The position numbers were made by a program, and so were the translations under genes. DNA of 64,000 nt from assembly GCA_017887325.1 (NCBI GenBank), contig JAGHIE010000007.1:1-64000 (forward strand), in the 5' to 3' direction. This stretch comes from Oscillospiraceae bacterium. Its GTDB lineage: Bacteria > Bacillota > Clostridia > Oscillospirales > Ruminococcaceae. Shown piece after piece: positions 33,357 to 41,156 of this stretch. Numbering within the stretch: the first letter of the stretch is position 1; the number at the start of each line of letters is the position of its first letter. The notes beneath the pieces were generated by a model, which did no database searches, was not told the origin of the DNA, and saw only the letters and a program-made list of their open reading frames with translations.

Positions 33357-34256
33357 ATGCAAATAAAAGATGTGTTAGTTGTTGGTGGAGATTTAAGACA
33401 GATATATCTTGCAAATAGACTGTCCCAAATAAATAAAAATGACGTGCAGTATAGAGTATATGCTTACGCTTTGGAAAAAAATGCAGATAGTTTAGAGAAT
33501 GTAACAGTAGTAGATAAAATAGAGCAAATTAAAAAAAATATAGATATTGTAATATTACCAATGCCAGTACTAGATATAAAAGAAAATATAAATACACCAT
33601 TATCAGATTTGGTTGTTAAAACAAAGAATATTATTCAAATAGTTGAGGATAATTGTATAGTATTTGGAGGAAAAATACCAAAAGATTTAATTAAAAGCTT
33701 TGATGATAAAAATATAAGATGTTTTGATTATTTACAAAGAGAAGAACTAGCAGTACATAATGCCATACCAACTGCAGAGGGAACATTGCAGATTATTATG
33801 GAGGAAACAGCCAAAACAATATTTGGAAGCAATATATTAATAGTAGGTGCAGGAAGAATATCAAAAATATTGAGAAAGTATTTAGTTGGACTTGGTGCAA
33901 ATGTAATTGTAAGTGCAAGAAAAGCAGAAGATTATGCTTGGATAGAAACAGATAGATGCAAATTTATAAATAATAAAAATATAAAAAACGTTGTAAAAGA
34001 TGTTGATGTAATTATAAATACTGTTCCAGTAAAAATATTGGATAAAGATATTTTAACACAGATAAATAACGAGACATTGATAATTGATTTAGCGTCAAAA
34101 CCAGGTGGGGTTGATTTTGAAACAGCAAAGCGATTGGGAAAGAAAACAATATGGGCGTTATCTTTACCAGGTAAAGTAGCCCCTATTACAGCTGGTCACA
34201 TTATTTTAAATACAATATTAAACATATTAGAAGAGTTGGAGGAAAAACATGAATAA
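33357..34256 (+). CDS. dpaA: dipicolinate synthase subunit A
   Basis: About 299 residues; the track start at 33330 is before the ribosome site GGAGG, and ATG 33357 has the best spacing. It has two Rossmann-type halves: KDVLVVGGDLRQIYLANRL and NILIVGAGRISKILRKYLVGLGANV, the NAD(P)-binding motif. With DpaB it makes dipicolinic acid from the dihydrodipicolinate-pathway product in the mother cell during sporulation. It overlaps dpaB by 8 bases. It shows that the organism can form spores, or descends from a spore former. Confidence 0.93.
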   Translation: MQIKDVLVVGGDLRQIYLANRLSQINKNDVQYRVYAYALEKNADSLENVTVVDKIEQIKKNIDIVILPMPVLDIKENINTPLSDLVVKTKNIIQIVEDNCIVFGGKIPKDLIKSFDDKNIRCFDYLQREELAVHNAIPTAEGTLQIIMEETAKTIFGSNILIVGAGRISKILRKYLVGLGANVIVSARKAEDYAWIETDRCKFINNKNIKNVVKDVDVIINTVPVKILDKDILTQINNETLIIDLASKPGGVDFETAKRLGKKTIWALSLPGKVAPITAGHIILNTILNILEELEEKHE

Positions 34257-34839
34257 AGTGAGAGTAGGATTTGCTTTAACTGGTTCATTCTGTACATTTG
34301 CAGAAGTAATAAAGCAAATTGAGTTGTTAGCAAAAGATTATGATATTATTCCTATTATGTCATTTAATGCTTCAAATTTAGATACAAGATTTGGAAAAGC
34401 TAGTGAGCATATAGATAAAATAGAAAAAATTACAGGGAAAAAGGTTATAAAAACTATAGAAGAAGCAGAACCAATAGGCCCTAAAAATATGACAGATATT
34501 ATGGTGGTTGCTCCTTGTACTGGCAATACTTTAGCAAAATTGAGTTGGTCTATAACAGATACACCAGTAACAATGGCAGTAAAATCTCATTTGAGAAATA
34601 ATAGGCCTGTAATTATTGCTGTTTCTACAAATGATGCTTTAAGTGGAAGCGCAAAGAATATTGGTGCATTACAAAATACTAAAAATTATTACTTTGTGCC
34701 TTACAGACAGGATAATTATAAAGTTAAACCAACATCTATTGTGGCTGATTTTTGTAAAATATCAGATACAATAGAATATGTGTTGCAAAATAACAAACAA
34801 ATACAACCAATTATTGATAACATAAGTCATAGTAAATGA
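34249..34839 (+). CDS. dpaB: dipicolinate synthase subunit B
   Basis: 196 residues of the flavoprotein (UbiX/Dfp-like) fold: VGFALTGSFCTFAEVIKQIELLA, PIMSFNASNLDTRFG, MVVAPCTGNTLAKLSWSITDTPVTMAVKSHLR. It is the partner of DpaA in dipicolinate formation. The genes overlap, implying coupled translation, and are followed by a terminator. Confidence 0.94.
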   Translation: MNKVRVGFALTGSFCTFAEVIKQIELLAKDYDIIPIMSFNASNLDTRFGKASEHIDKIEKITGKKVIKTIEEAEPIGPKNMTDIMVVAPCTGNTLAKLSWSITDTPVTMAVKSHLRNNRPVIIAVSTNDALSGSAKNIGALQNTKNYYFVPYRQDNYKVKPTSIVADFCKISDTIEYVLQNNKQIQPIIDNISHSK

Positions 34840-34844
34840 TACAT

Positions 34845-34879
34845 AAAAAGCATATAGATATATTCTATATGCTTTTTGT
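34845..34879 (+). terminator. dpaAB terminator
   Basis: AAAAAGCATATAGA and TTCTATATGCTTTTT pair, followed by GTT. The lower stem AAAAAGCATAT is the same as in the murC terminator. Confidence 0.9.
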
Positions 34880-35038
34880 TAAAATTGACAAAAATATTTT
34901 AATAAAATCGTGCTCGTGAACGTAAAACGGCTTTTTTAAACCTTGTTTTAAACGGAAATATCATATAATTTTGTATAGAATACACAAAATTAATATTTGT
35001 AAAGTAGCGTTAAAAGGAAAAAGTGTTCAAAAAAACAG

Positions 35039-35067
35039 TTGACGAAATATTATTATAGTTATATAAT
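35039..35067 (+). promoter_or_regulatory. promoter of the transaldolase-like gene
   Basis: TTGACG (35039-35044), 17-bp spacer, TATAAT (35062-35067). A 13-codon frame (GTG 35088 to TGA) starts between it and the gene and overlaps the true start; I treat it as chance. Confidence 0.8.
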
Positions 35068-35112
35068 CAAGAAAAAAGGTGATTAAAGTGAAAAAAGTAA
35101 GGGGTTTTAAAA

Positions 35113-35766
35113 ATGAGATTTTTTATTGATACTGCTAATATAGAAGATATCAAAAAAGCTAATGATATGGGAGTTATTTGTGGCGTTACAACAAATCCAT
35201 CATTGATAGCAAAAGAGGGTAGAGATTTTAATGAAGCTATAAAAGAGATAGCAAGTATTGTTGATGGCCCTATTAGTGGTGAAGTTAAGCCTACTACATT
35301 AGATGCAGAAAAGATGATAGAAGAAGGTAGAGAAATAGCAAAAATACATAAAAATATGGTTGTAAAAATTCCTATGACAACAGAAGGTTTAAAAGCAATA
35401 AAAGTTTTAAACAAAGAAGGAATAAAAACAAATGCAACACTTATTTTTACAGCTAATCAAGCTTTATTAGCTGCAAGAGCAGGGGCAACATATGTATCTC
35501 CTTTCTTAGGAAGACTAGATGATATATCTACTTGTGGAACTGATTTAATAAAGACAATATCAAAAATATTTAAAGAACATAATATAGATTGTCAAATTAT
35601 ATCAGCAAGTGTGAGAAATCCTATGCACGTAATGGATTGTGCTTTAGCAGGTGCAGATATCGCAACAGTGCCTTATAGTGTTATAGAGCAAATGACAAAA
35701 CATCCTTTAACAGATGAAGGAATAAAGAAATTCCAAAAAGACTATTTATCAGTTTTTAAAGACTAA
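35113..35766 (+). CDS. fsa: fructose-6-phosphate aldolase / transaldolase-like protein
   Basis: 217 residues, the short single-domain transaldolase type. [32 protein letters not shown] is the family opening, and the Schiff-base Lys lies in [14 protein letters not shown] near residue 84. [14 protein letters not shown] and [26 protein letters not shown] complete the barrel. In Firmicutes such proteins usually act as transaldolase in the non-oxidative pentose phosphate pathway; true F6P aldolase activity is the alternative. Confidence 0.92.
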   Translation: MRFFIDTANIEDIKKANDMGVICGVTTNPSLIAKEGRDFNEAIKEIASIVDGPISGEVKPTTLDAEKMIEEGREIAKIHKNMVVKIPMTTEGLKAIKVLNKEGIKTNATLIFTANQALLAARAGATYVSPFLGRLDDISTCGTDLIKTISKIFKEHNIDCQIISASVRNPMHVMDCALAGADIATVPYSVIEQMTKHPLTDEGIKKFQKDYLSVFKD

Positions 35767-35768
35767 TA

Positions 35769-35802
35769 AAAAAATCCTACTTTTAATAAGTAGGATTTTT
35801 TA
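35769..35802. terminator. bidirectional terminator, fsa / fabV
   Basis: AAAAATCCTACTT pairs with AAGTAGGATTTTT, with T and A runs on either side, between the convergent genes. Confidence 0.9.
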
Positions 35803-35807
35803 TTTAT

Positions 35808-36965
35808 TTATATTTCAACATCTGCTTGATAATCAACACCGTCTAATTCAAAACCAAACATTTGATAGAAATCTTTCCAGTAACCGTCAATATCAGCACA
35901 GTCGTTTAAGTTTTCGTCAGAAATAACATTCCAAATTTCTGAAACTTTTGATTGTACATCTTCACGCATTTCCCAGTCATCTAGTCTGAATTGACCTTTA
36001 TCATCTACAACAGGGTTTTCAACATATAGTTTTTGATTAAATAGTCTATACATTTGTTCAATACAGCCTTCGTGTAAGTTCATTTCCTTCATAACTTTAT
36101 ATAAGATAGAAATGTATAAAGGTACAATAGGAATTGCAGCACTTGATTGAGTAACTAAAGCTTTATTAACTGCAATATATGAATGTAAATTTTTATCTGC
36201 AAAGTCTTTGTTTAGTTTTACAGATGTATCATATAAGTGCTTTTTAGCCATACCAATAGAGCCATTTAGATACATTGGGTGAGTTAAAACAGGACCAATA
36301 TAAGAGTAAGCCATTGTAACAGCATTATCAGCTAAAACACCTGCTTCGCTTAAAGCAACTATCCAGTCATTCCAGTCTTCTCCACCCATAACTTTTATTG
36401 TGTTTTCAATTTCTTCATCAGTAGCTGGGTCAATAGTAATTTCAGATACTTTTCTAGCCATTAAATCAATTGTTTTATTTGTGTAGCTATCACCAGTAGT
36501 TTTTAAAACAGAACTATATGTTTTATCTAAAACTGTACGGCGAGGTGCAGCAAGGCTATAAACTACCATGTCAACTTTTCCTAAAGTTTCTTTTATAAGT
36601 TCAATAGTTTGATCTTTAACTTCTTTTGAAAAAGCATCGCCATTAATAGTTTTAGCGATTAAACCTTCAGCAGTAGCAAATTCTTCGAATGCTTTATTGT
36701 TATAATATCCAGCACTACCAGTTCTTTTTCCTGAGCCTTCTTTTTCAAAAGAAACACCGATTGTGTCAGCACCACAAGAAAAAGCAGCAGTTATTCTAGA
36801 AGCTAGTCCATATCCAGTAGAACAGCCAATAACTAAAACTTTTTTTGCACCATTTGTTTTAGGTTGTGATTTTACATAATTAATTTGATTTTCTACATTT
36901 TTTCTACATCCTATTGGGTGAGATGTAGTACAAATAAATCCTCTTATTTTTGGTTGAATAATCAT
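35808..36965 (-). CDS. fabV: trans-2-enoyl-CoA/ACP reductase
   Basis: 385 residues, the single-chain FabV/TER type. It reduces trans-2-enoyl-CoA or -ACP with NADH, either ending fatty acid elongation or in butyrate formation. It has the N-terminal IIQPKIRGFICTTSHPIGC, the cofactor loop VIGCSTGYGLASRI, and the active-site Y-x8-K in PMYLNGSIGMAKKHL. FabV enzymes are poorly inhibited by triclosan compared with FabI. The gene is monocistronic. Confidence 0.95.
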   Translation of the reverse strand: MIIQPKIRGFICTTSHPIGCRKNVENQINYVKSQPKTNGAKKVLVIGCSTGYGLASRITAAFSCGADTIGVSFEKEGSGKRTGSAGYYNNKAFEEFATAEGLIAKTINGDAFSKEVKDQTIELIKETLGKVDMVVYSLAAPRRTVLDKTYSSVLKTTGDSYTNKTIDLMARKVSEITIDPATDEEIENTIKVMGGEDWNDWIVALSEAGVLADNAVTMAYSYIGPVLTHPMYLNGSIGMAKKHLYDTSVKLNKDFADKNLHSYIAVNKALVTQSSAAIPIVPLYISILYKVMKEMNLHEGCIEQMYRLFNQKLYVENPVVDDKGQFRLDDWEMREDVQSKVSEIWNVISDENLNDCADIDGYWKDFYQMFGFELDGVDYQADVEI

Positions 36966-36988
36966 TTGTAATACTCCTTTGCTTTATG

Positions 36989-37738
36989 TTAGAAAAGATT
37001 AAAATCTTCTATATTTGATACTTTACCATCAGTAAAAGTAACTTCTATATATGAGTTTTCTATATTATATTCAGATGGCCATGTGACAATTACCGTATTA
37101 TCTTGAGTTGATGTGATAATTCCATCGCCACCTATTATATAGCTTACTTGTGAATAGTCCATGCCAATGGATAATTTTTTAAATTCTTCTATTGATACCC
37201 CGTTAGGATAGACACTTGTATAATCTTTTTCCTCTGGAACATTAAATTCGGGTGGAATATAATCATCATATTCTGGAAATGTGAAATTAGATGAATATGA
37301 TACTGTATTTTTATTAATTATATTAAATACTGAATAAAAAGTAGAGATAAATGAAAAAATAGTCATTATACATGCCAAGATAATAAGAATACAAGGTACT
37401 AATAATTTTCTTTTATTATCATTATTTTTATTGTTTTGGTAATTATAAGTTACTTGGTTAAAATCATTATTTGCTGTATTGTTAGAATTATAAAAATTAT
37501 TATATTGGTTATTTTTATAATTATTATCATCAAAAGGTTTTAAATTTTTACCACAATATGGGCAAAATTTACTATCTTGATTTAATTTATGTCCGCAATA
37601 ACCACAATAATTAACTTTTTCATTATTACTATCTTCTTTTAAAAAATCATTATTATAGTTATTTGAATTGCTATGGTCATAATCACAGTTTGGACATTTA
37701 TATCCAATATGTTCTTTTCCACAATTTGGGCACAACAT
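36989..37738 (-). CDS. zinc-ribbon membrane protein of unknown function
   Basis: 249 residues. Two zinc ribbons (MLCPNCGKEHIGYKCPNC and NYCGYCGHKLNQDSKFCPYCGKNL) are followed by a very Asn-rich linker, one membrane segment (KLLVPCILIILACIMTIFSFISTFY) and an extracytoplasmic domain of about 115 residues ending TSTQDNTVIVTWPSEYNIENSYIEVTFTDGKV, which resembles SmpA/BamE-like small lipid-facing folds. Function unknown. It is monocistronic. Confidence 0.75.
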   Translation of the reverse strand: MLCPNCGKEHIGYKCPNCDYDHSNSNNYNNDFLKEDSNNEKVNYCGYCGHKLNQDSKFCPYCGKNLKPFDDNNYKNNQYNNFYNSNNTANNDFNQVTYNYQNNKNNDNKRKLLVPCILIILACIMTIFSFISTFYSVFNIINKNTVSYSSNFTFPEYDDYIPPEFNVPEEKDYTSVYPNGVSIEEFKKLSIGMDYSQVSYIIGGDGIITSTQDNTVIVTWPSEYNIENSYIEVTFTDGKVSNIEDFNLF

Positions 37739-37911
37739 GGCTAAACACTCCTTATTTGAGTATAGTACTAAAACATTATATCAAAAATACAAAAAAATGT
37801 AAAACAAATATTCTTATATTTATAAAAATAAATATATATACTTTTTTACAAAAATAGTATATTATATAAATGTGAAAAATACATGTAAAATAAATAGAAA
37901 AGAGGTATATT

Positions 37912-38817
37912 ATGATAGATGTTGTAATTATTGGAGCAGGGACAGCTGGTTTAACAGCTGCATTATATGCAAATAGAGCAGGACTTAAAGTTTTGGTTAT
38001 AGAAAAATTGATGTTTGGTGGACAAATTACAAATACACCAGTAATTGAAAATTACCCAGCAATACCAAATGTTTCTGGGTTTGATTTTGTTCAAACACTA
38101 TATAAACAAGCTATAACAGACTTTAAAACACCTATTGTATATGAAGAAATAAAAGAATGTGATTTTGATTCAGATATAAAAAAAATAACAACAAATAAAA
38201 ATGTATACGAAGCTAAAACTGTGATAATAGCAGCAGGTGCAGAGCACAGAATGTTAGGTTGTACAGGGGAAAAAGAATATAAAGGAATGGGCGTTAGCTA
38301 CTGTGCAACTTGCGATGGTGCATTTTTTAGAGGCAAGAGTGTTTGTGTAGTTGGTGGTGGTAATACAGCATTACAAGATGCTAAATATTTATCTAACCAC
38401 TGTGAAAAAGTTTATTTAATTCACAGGAGAGATACTTTCAGAGCTACAAAAATAGAAGTTGAAAGTGCGTTAAAAAAAGAAAACATAATACCTGTATATG
38501 ATAGTGTAGTTGAGGAAATATACGGAGAAAAAGGTCAAGTACATGGAGTAAAAGTAAAAAATACAAAAACATCTGATGTTCAAGATATAAAAGTAGATGG
38601 TGTATTTGTAGCAGTAGGATTAGCTCCAAGTAGCGACAAATTTGATGTATTATGTGATGATAGTGGATATATAGTAGCAGGTGAAGATTGTAAAACAAAT
38701 AAAAAAGGTGTATTTGTTGCAGGTGACATAAGAACTAAGAAGGTTAGACAATTAGTTACTGCAGCAGCAGATGGTGCAGTAAGTGCTGAAAATGCTTTGG
38801 AATACATTAATAAATAA
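37912..38817 (+). CDS. trxB: thioredoxin reductase
   Basis: 301 residues. FAD site IIGAGTAGLTAALYANRAG, redox-active CATC in GVSYCATCDGAFF near residue 130, NADPH-binding VVGGGNTALQDAKYL and the FAD-closing GVFVAGDIR. It reduces thioredoxin with NADPH (or a ferredoxin in some Clostridia). It stands alone, with a terminator after it. Confidence 0.95.
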   Translation: MIDVVIIGAGTAGLTAALYANRAGLKVLVIEKLMFGGQITNTPVIENYPAIPNVSGFDFVQTLYKQAITDFKTPIVYEEIKECDFDSDIKKITTNKNVYEAKTVIIAAGAEHRMLGCTGEKEYKGMGVSYCATCDGAFFRGKSVCVVGGGNTALQDAKYLSNHCEKVYLIHRRDTFRATKIEVESALKKENIIPVYDSVVEEIYGEKGQVHGVKVKNTKTSDVQDIKVDGVFVAVGLAPSSDKFDVLCDDSGYIVAGEDCKTNKKGVFVAGDIRTKKVRQLVTAAADGAVSAENALEYINK

Positions 38818-38825
38818 ATGTATAT

Positions 38826-38860
38826 AGAGGTAGAGTTATTTGAACTCTACCTCTATTTTT
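38826..38860 (+). terminator. trxB terminator
   Basis: AGAGGTAGAGTT and AACTCTACCTCT pair, followed by ATTTTTG. Confidence 0.9.
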
Positions 38861-38964
38861 GTAATATTTTGTAGAAAATTGTAAAATAAACAATTTTATT
38901 GATTTTTACACAAATATTAACAATAAAAAAAGTAATATTTCACAAATTTTTTTACCGTGTAGTA

Positions 38965-38993
38965 TTGCAAAAACTTTACAATATGTATATAAT
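38965..38993 (+). promoter_or_regulatory. promoter of the dcw cluster
   Basis: TTGCAA (38965-38970), 17-bp spacer, TATAAT (38988-38993). The expected start of transcription is near base 39000, directly before the MraZ repeats. Confidence 0.75.
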
Positions 38994-39003
38994 AAAATAA
39001 ACA

Positions 39004-39033
39004 GTGGGTAAAAGTGTGTAAAAATGGAGTAAA
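39004..39033 (+). promoter_or_regulatory. MraZ-box array (operator of the dcw cluster)
   Basis: Three direct repeats at exact 10-bp spacing: GTGGGTAAAA (39004), GTGTGTAAAA (39014), ATGGAGTAAA (39024). Known MraZ boxes are TGGGN motifs separated by 5 nt, found upstream of mraZ. The array sits just after the -10 box, so binding of MraZ should repress its own operon. Confidence 0.8.
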
Positions 39034-39061
39034 TTCCCTATATGTAAAAGGTGGTGGGAAA

Positions 39062-39484
39062 ATGTTAATCGGAGAATATAGTTATAATATAGACTTAAAA
39101 GGAAGATTAAATTTTCCTGCAAAACTTAGAGAAGATTTAGGGGACAAATTTATTTTATCAAAAAGTTTAACAGATATATGCTTAAATGTATACTCTTATG
39201 AACAATGGCAAAAACTCGTTGATAAAATAGAATCACTACCTATGTCAAAAAGTAGAAATATTAAAAGAAAGCTCTTTGCTAGTGCTTGTGAAGTACAGGT
39301 GGACAAGCAAGGAAGGGTATTGATTGCACAAAATTTAAGAGAATATGCAAACTTAACAAAAGAAGTAATGATAATAGGTGTTTCAAATAACTGTGAAATT
39401 TGGGACAAAGCTCGCTGGGAAGAAGAATGCAATAAAATTGATACTGAATCTTTATCAGAAACTTTAGAAGAACTAGGTATATAA
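39062..39484 (+). CDS. mraZ: transcriptional regulator MraZ
   Basis: 140 residues from ATG 39062; the track start at GTG 39014 lies inside the operator and is not used. The family N-terminus (M)LIGEYSYNIDLKGRLNFPAKLR and the second AbrB-like repeat ASACEVQVDKQGRVLIAQNLREYANL are clear. MraZ forms rings that bind the boxes 30 bp upstream and controls the division and cell-wall operon. Confidence 0.95.
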   Translation: MLIGEYSYNIDLKGRLNFPAKLREDLGDKFILSKSLTDICLNVYSYEQWQKLVDKIESLPMSKSRNIKRKLFASACEVQVDKQGRVLIAQNLREYANLTKEVMIIGVSNNCEIWDKARWEEECNKIDTESLSETLEELGI

Positions 39485-39545
39485 ATTATATTGTATTTGA
39501 TATTAATCAATAGGAAAGTAAAAATGTCAAGGAGGAAAGCTTATC

Positions 39546-40469
39546 GTGGATTTTCAACATATATCTGTTATGCTTAATGAATGTATAGAAGGATTAAATA
39601 TAAAGCCTGATGGTATCTATGTTGATGGTACTGCTGGTGGAGCAGGTCATTCTAAAGAGATAGCAAAAAGAGTAAAAAATGGAAAATTATATTCTTTAGA
39701 CCAAGACCCAGACGCAGTACAAATAGCGACTGAAAGATTAAGCGAGTACGATTGTGCGACAGTAATACAAACTAATTTTTGTTATATGAAGGAAGTTTTA
39801 TCTGCGCAAGGCGTTGACGGTGTAGATGGAATATTATTAGATTTAGGAGTTTCATCACATCAACTTGATAAAGCTGAGAGAGGATTTAGTTATAATGCTG
39901 ATGCATTGCTTGATATGAGAATGAGTCAAAGTGGTTTAAGTGCTAAAGATGTTGTTAACACATATAGCGTTGACCAGTTGACAAAAATAATAAGGGATTA
40001 TGGAGAAGAAAAGTTTGCAAAAAAAATTGCATTAAATATTGAAAAAGCAAGAAACATAAAAGAAATTCAAACTACTTTTGAATTAGCTGATATTGTAAAA
40101 CAAAGTGTTCCTGCAGCTTCAAGGCGAGAAAAAAATCCATGCAAGAGAACTTTCCAAGCAATAAGAATAGAAGTTAATGGAGAATTAGATGTTTTAAAAC
40201 AAGCATTAGATTCAGCTTTTGAAATGTTAAATCCAGGTGGAAGATTAGTTATTTTAACATTCCATTCTTTAGAGGACAGAATAGTAAAACAAAAATTTGC
40301 TTCATTATGTAAAGGTTGTACATGTCCACCAGATTTTCCACAATGTGTGTGTGGTAATAAACCAAAAGCTAAATTGGTAAACAGAAAACCTATAACAGCT
40401 TCAGAAGAAGAACTTGAATTAAATAGTAGAAGTAGAAGTGCTAAATTAAGAATTTTAGAAAAAATTTAA
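39546..40469 (+). CDS. rsmH: 16S rRNA (cytosine-1402-N4)-methyltransferase
   Basis: 307 residues from GTG 39546 after AAGGAGG. SAM-binding GIYVDGTAGGAGHSKEIA, catalytic-domain motifs GILLDLGVSSHQLD and RGFSYNADALLDMRM, and GGRLVILTFHSLEDRIVK. A Cys cluster near the end (CKGCTCPPDFPQCVCG) is typical of the family. Formerly mraW; second gene of the dcw cluster. Confidence 0.97.
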   Translation: MDFQHISVMLNECIEGLNIKPDGIYVDGTAGGAGHSKEIAKRVKNGKLYSLDQDPDAVQIATERLSEYDCATVIQTNFCYMKEVLSAQGVDGVDGILLDLGVSSHQLDKAERGFSYNADALLDMRMSQSGLSAKDVVNTYSVDQLTKIIRDYGEEKFAKKIALNIEKARNIKEIQTTFELADIVKQSVPAASRREKNPCKRTFQAIRIEVNGELDVLKQALDSAFEMLNPGGRLVILTFHSLEDRIVKQKFASLCKGCTCPPDFPQCVCGNKPKAKLVNRKPITASEEELELNSRSRSAKLRILEKI

Positions 40470-40592
40470 GAATGTGCATTTAAAATATTAAAGAATGTAT
40501 AGTAAAATAACAAAATCACGATACTTAAAAGTTGAGTTGATTTTTAAGGGGGAAGAACATAAGATAGTATAATATCTTTTTGTTTGAAATTA

Positions 40593-41051
40593 ATGAAGTC
40601 TAATTTAAGTTATAATTATCAAAATAATACTAGTGTAGAAGAAAAACCAGTAATAAAAAAATATGTTGCATCAAAAGCTAAAATTAGAAGAAGAAAAAAA
40701 GTAAAAAGCGTTCTATTGTTAGCTTATATTACAATAATAGCAACATCATTAATATATGGTAAAGTGAAATTAGCTGAAGTTAATTCAGATTTAGATAAAG
40801 CAAGAGACACATATGATGAAATGATGTATGAATATGAAGATTTACAAATGAAAGCTAGTGATATCATATCAATTAAAAATATTGAAGATCAAGCTGTAAA
40901 TCAATATGGTATGACAGAAGTAAAACCAAATCAAATTGTGAATATAGTTGTTTCTGAAGAAAACGAAGTAGAAGTAGAAAATAAAGACAACACTATATTT
41001 GATAAGATTTCTGATTGGTTTTTGCAATTAAAGGAATACATTTTAGGATAA
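40593..41051 (+). CDS. ftsL: cell division protein FtsL
   Basis: About 152 residues, bitopic: a basic N-terminal stretch (KAKIRRRKKVK), one membrane segment (SVLLLAYITIIATSLIYG), then a coiled coil (KLAEVNSDLDKARDTYDEMMYEYEDLQMKASDI). It should pair with DivIC and FtsQ in the divisome. The sequence is weakly conserved; position between rsmH and the PBP decides the call. Neither ATG 40593 nor TTG 40584 has a clear ribosome site, which is unusual here; GGGGGAAG lies about 30 bases upstream. Confidence 0.85.
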   Translation: MKSNLSYNYQNNTSVEEKPVIKKYVASKAKIRRRKKVKSVLLLAYITIIATSLIYGKVKLAEVNSDLDKARDTYDEMMYEYEDLQMKASDIISIKNIEDQAVNQYGMTEVKPNQIVNIVVSEENEVEVENKDNTIFDKISDWFLQLKEYILG

Positions 41052-41075
41052 GAAAATATAATATAGTGAATGAAA

Positions 41076-41115
41076 AAGGGTTTGGAAGTATAAAGTACTC
41101 TAAGCCCTTGTTTTA
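41076..41115 (+). terminator. hairpin between ftsL and the PBP gene
   Basis: AAGGGTTTGGAAGTA pairs with TACTCTAAGCCCTT (G-U pairs and one bulged A), followed by GTTTTA. A short U run makes it a leaky terminator or a processing site that could set the ratio of early to late dcw genes. Confidence 0.55.
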
Positions 41116-41156
41116 GGTTATATTATTGTTATTAAAGAGGAAAGGAAATATTTATT

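Noticed and set aside
35088-35129. 13-codon leader peptide (GTG start) before the transaldolase-like gene
   Set aside because: It overlaps the true start, has no regulatory codon bias and no attenuator follows. Probably chance.
38444-38807. Minus-strand ORFs of 84 and 75 codons opposite trxB
   Set aside because: They lie wholly inside trxB, have repetitive Leu/His-rich translations and no ribosome sites. They are shadows of the coding strand, as are the other antisense ORFs within confirmed genes.
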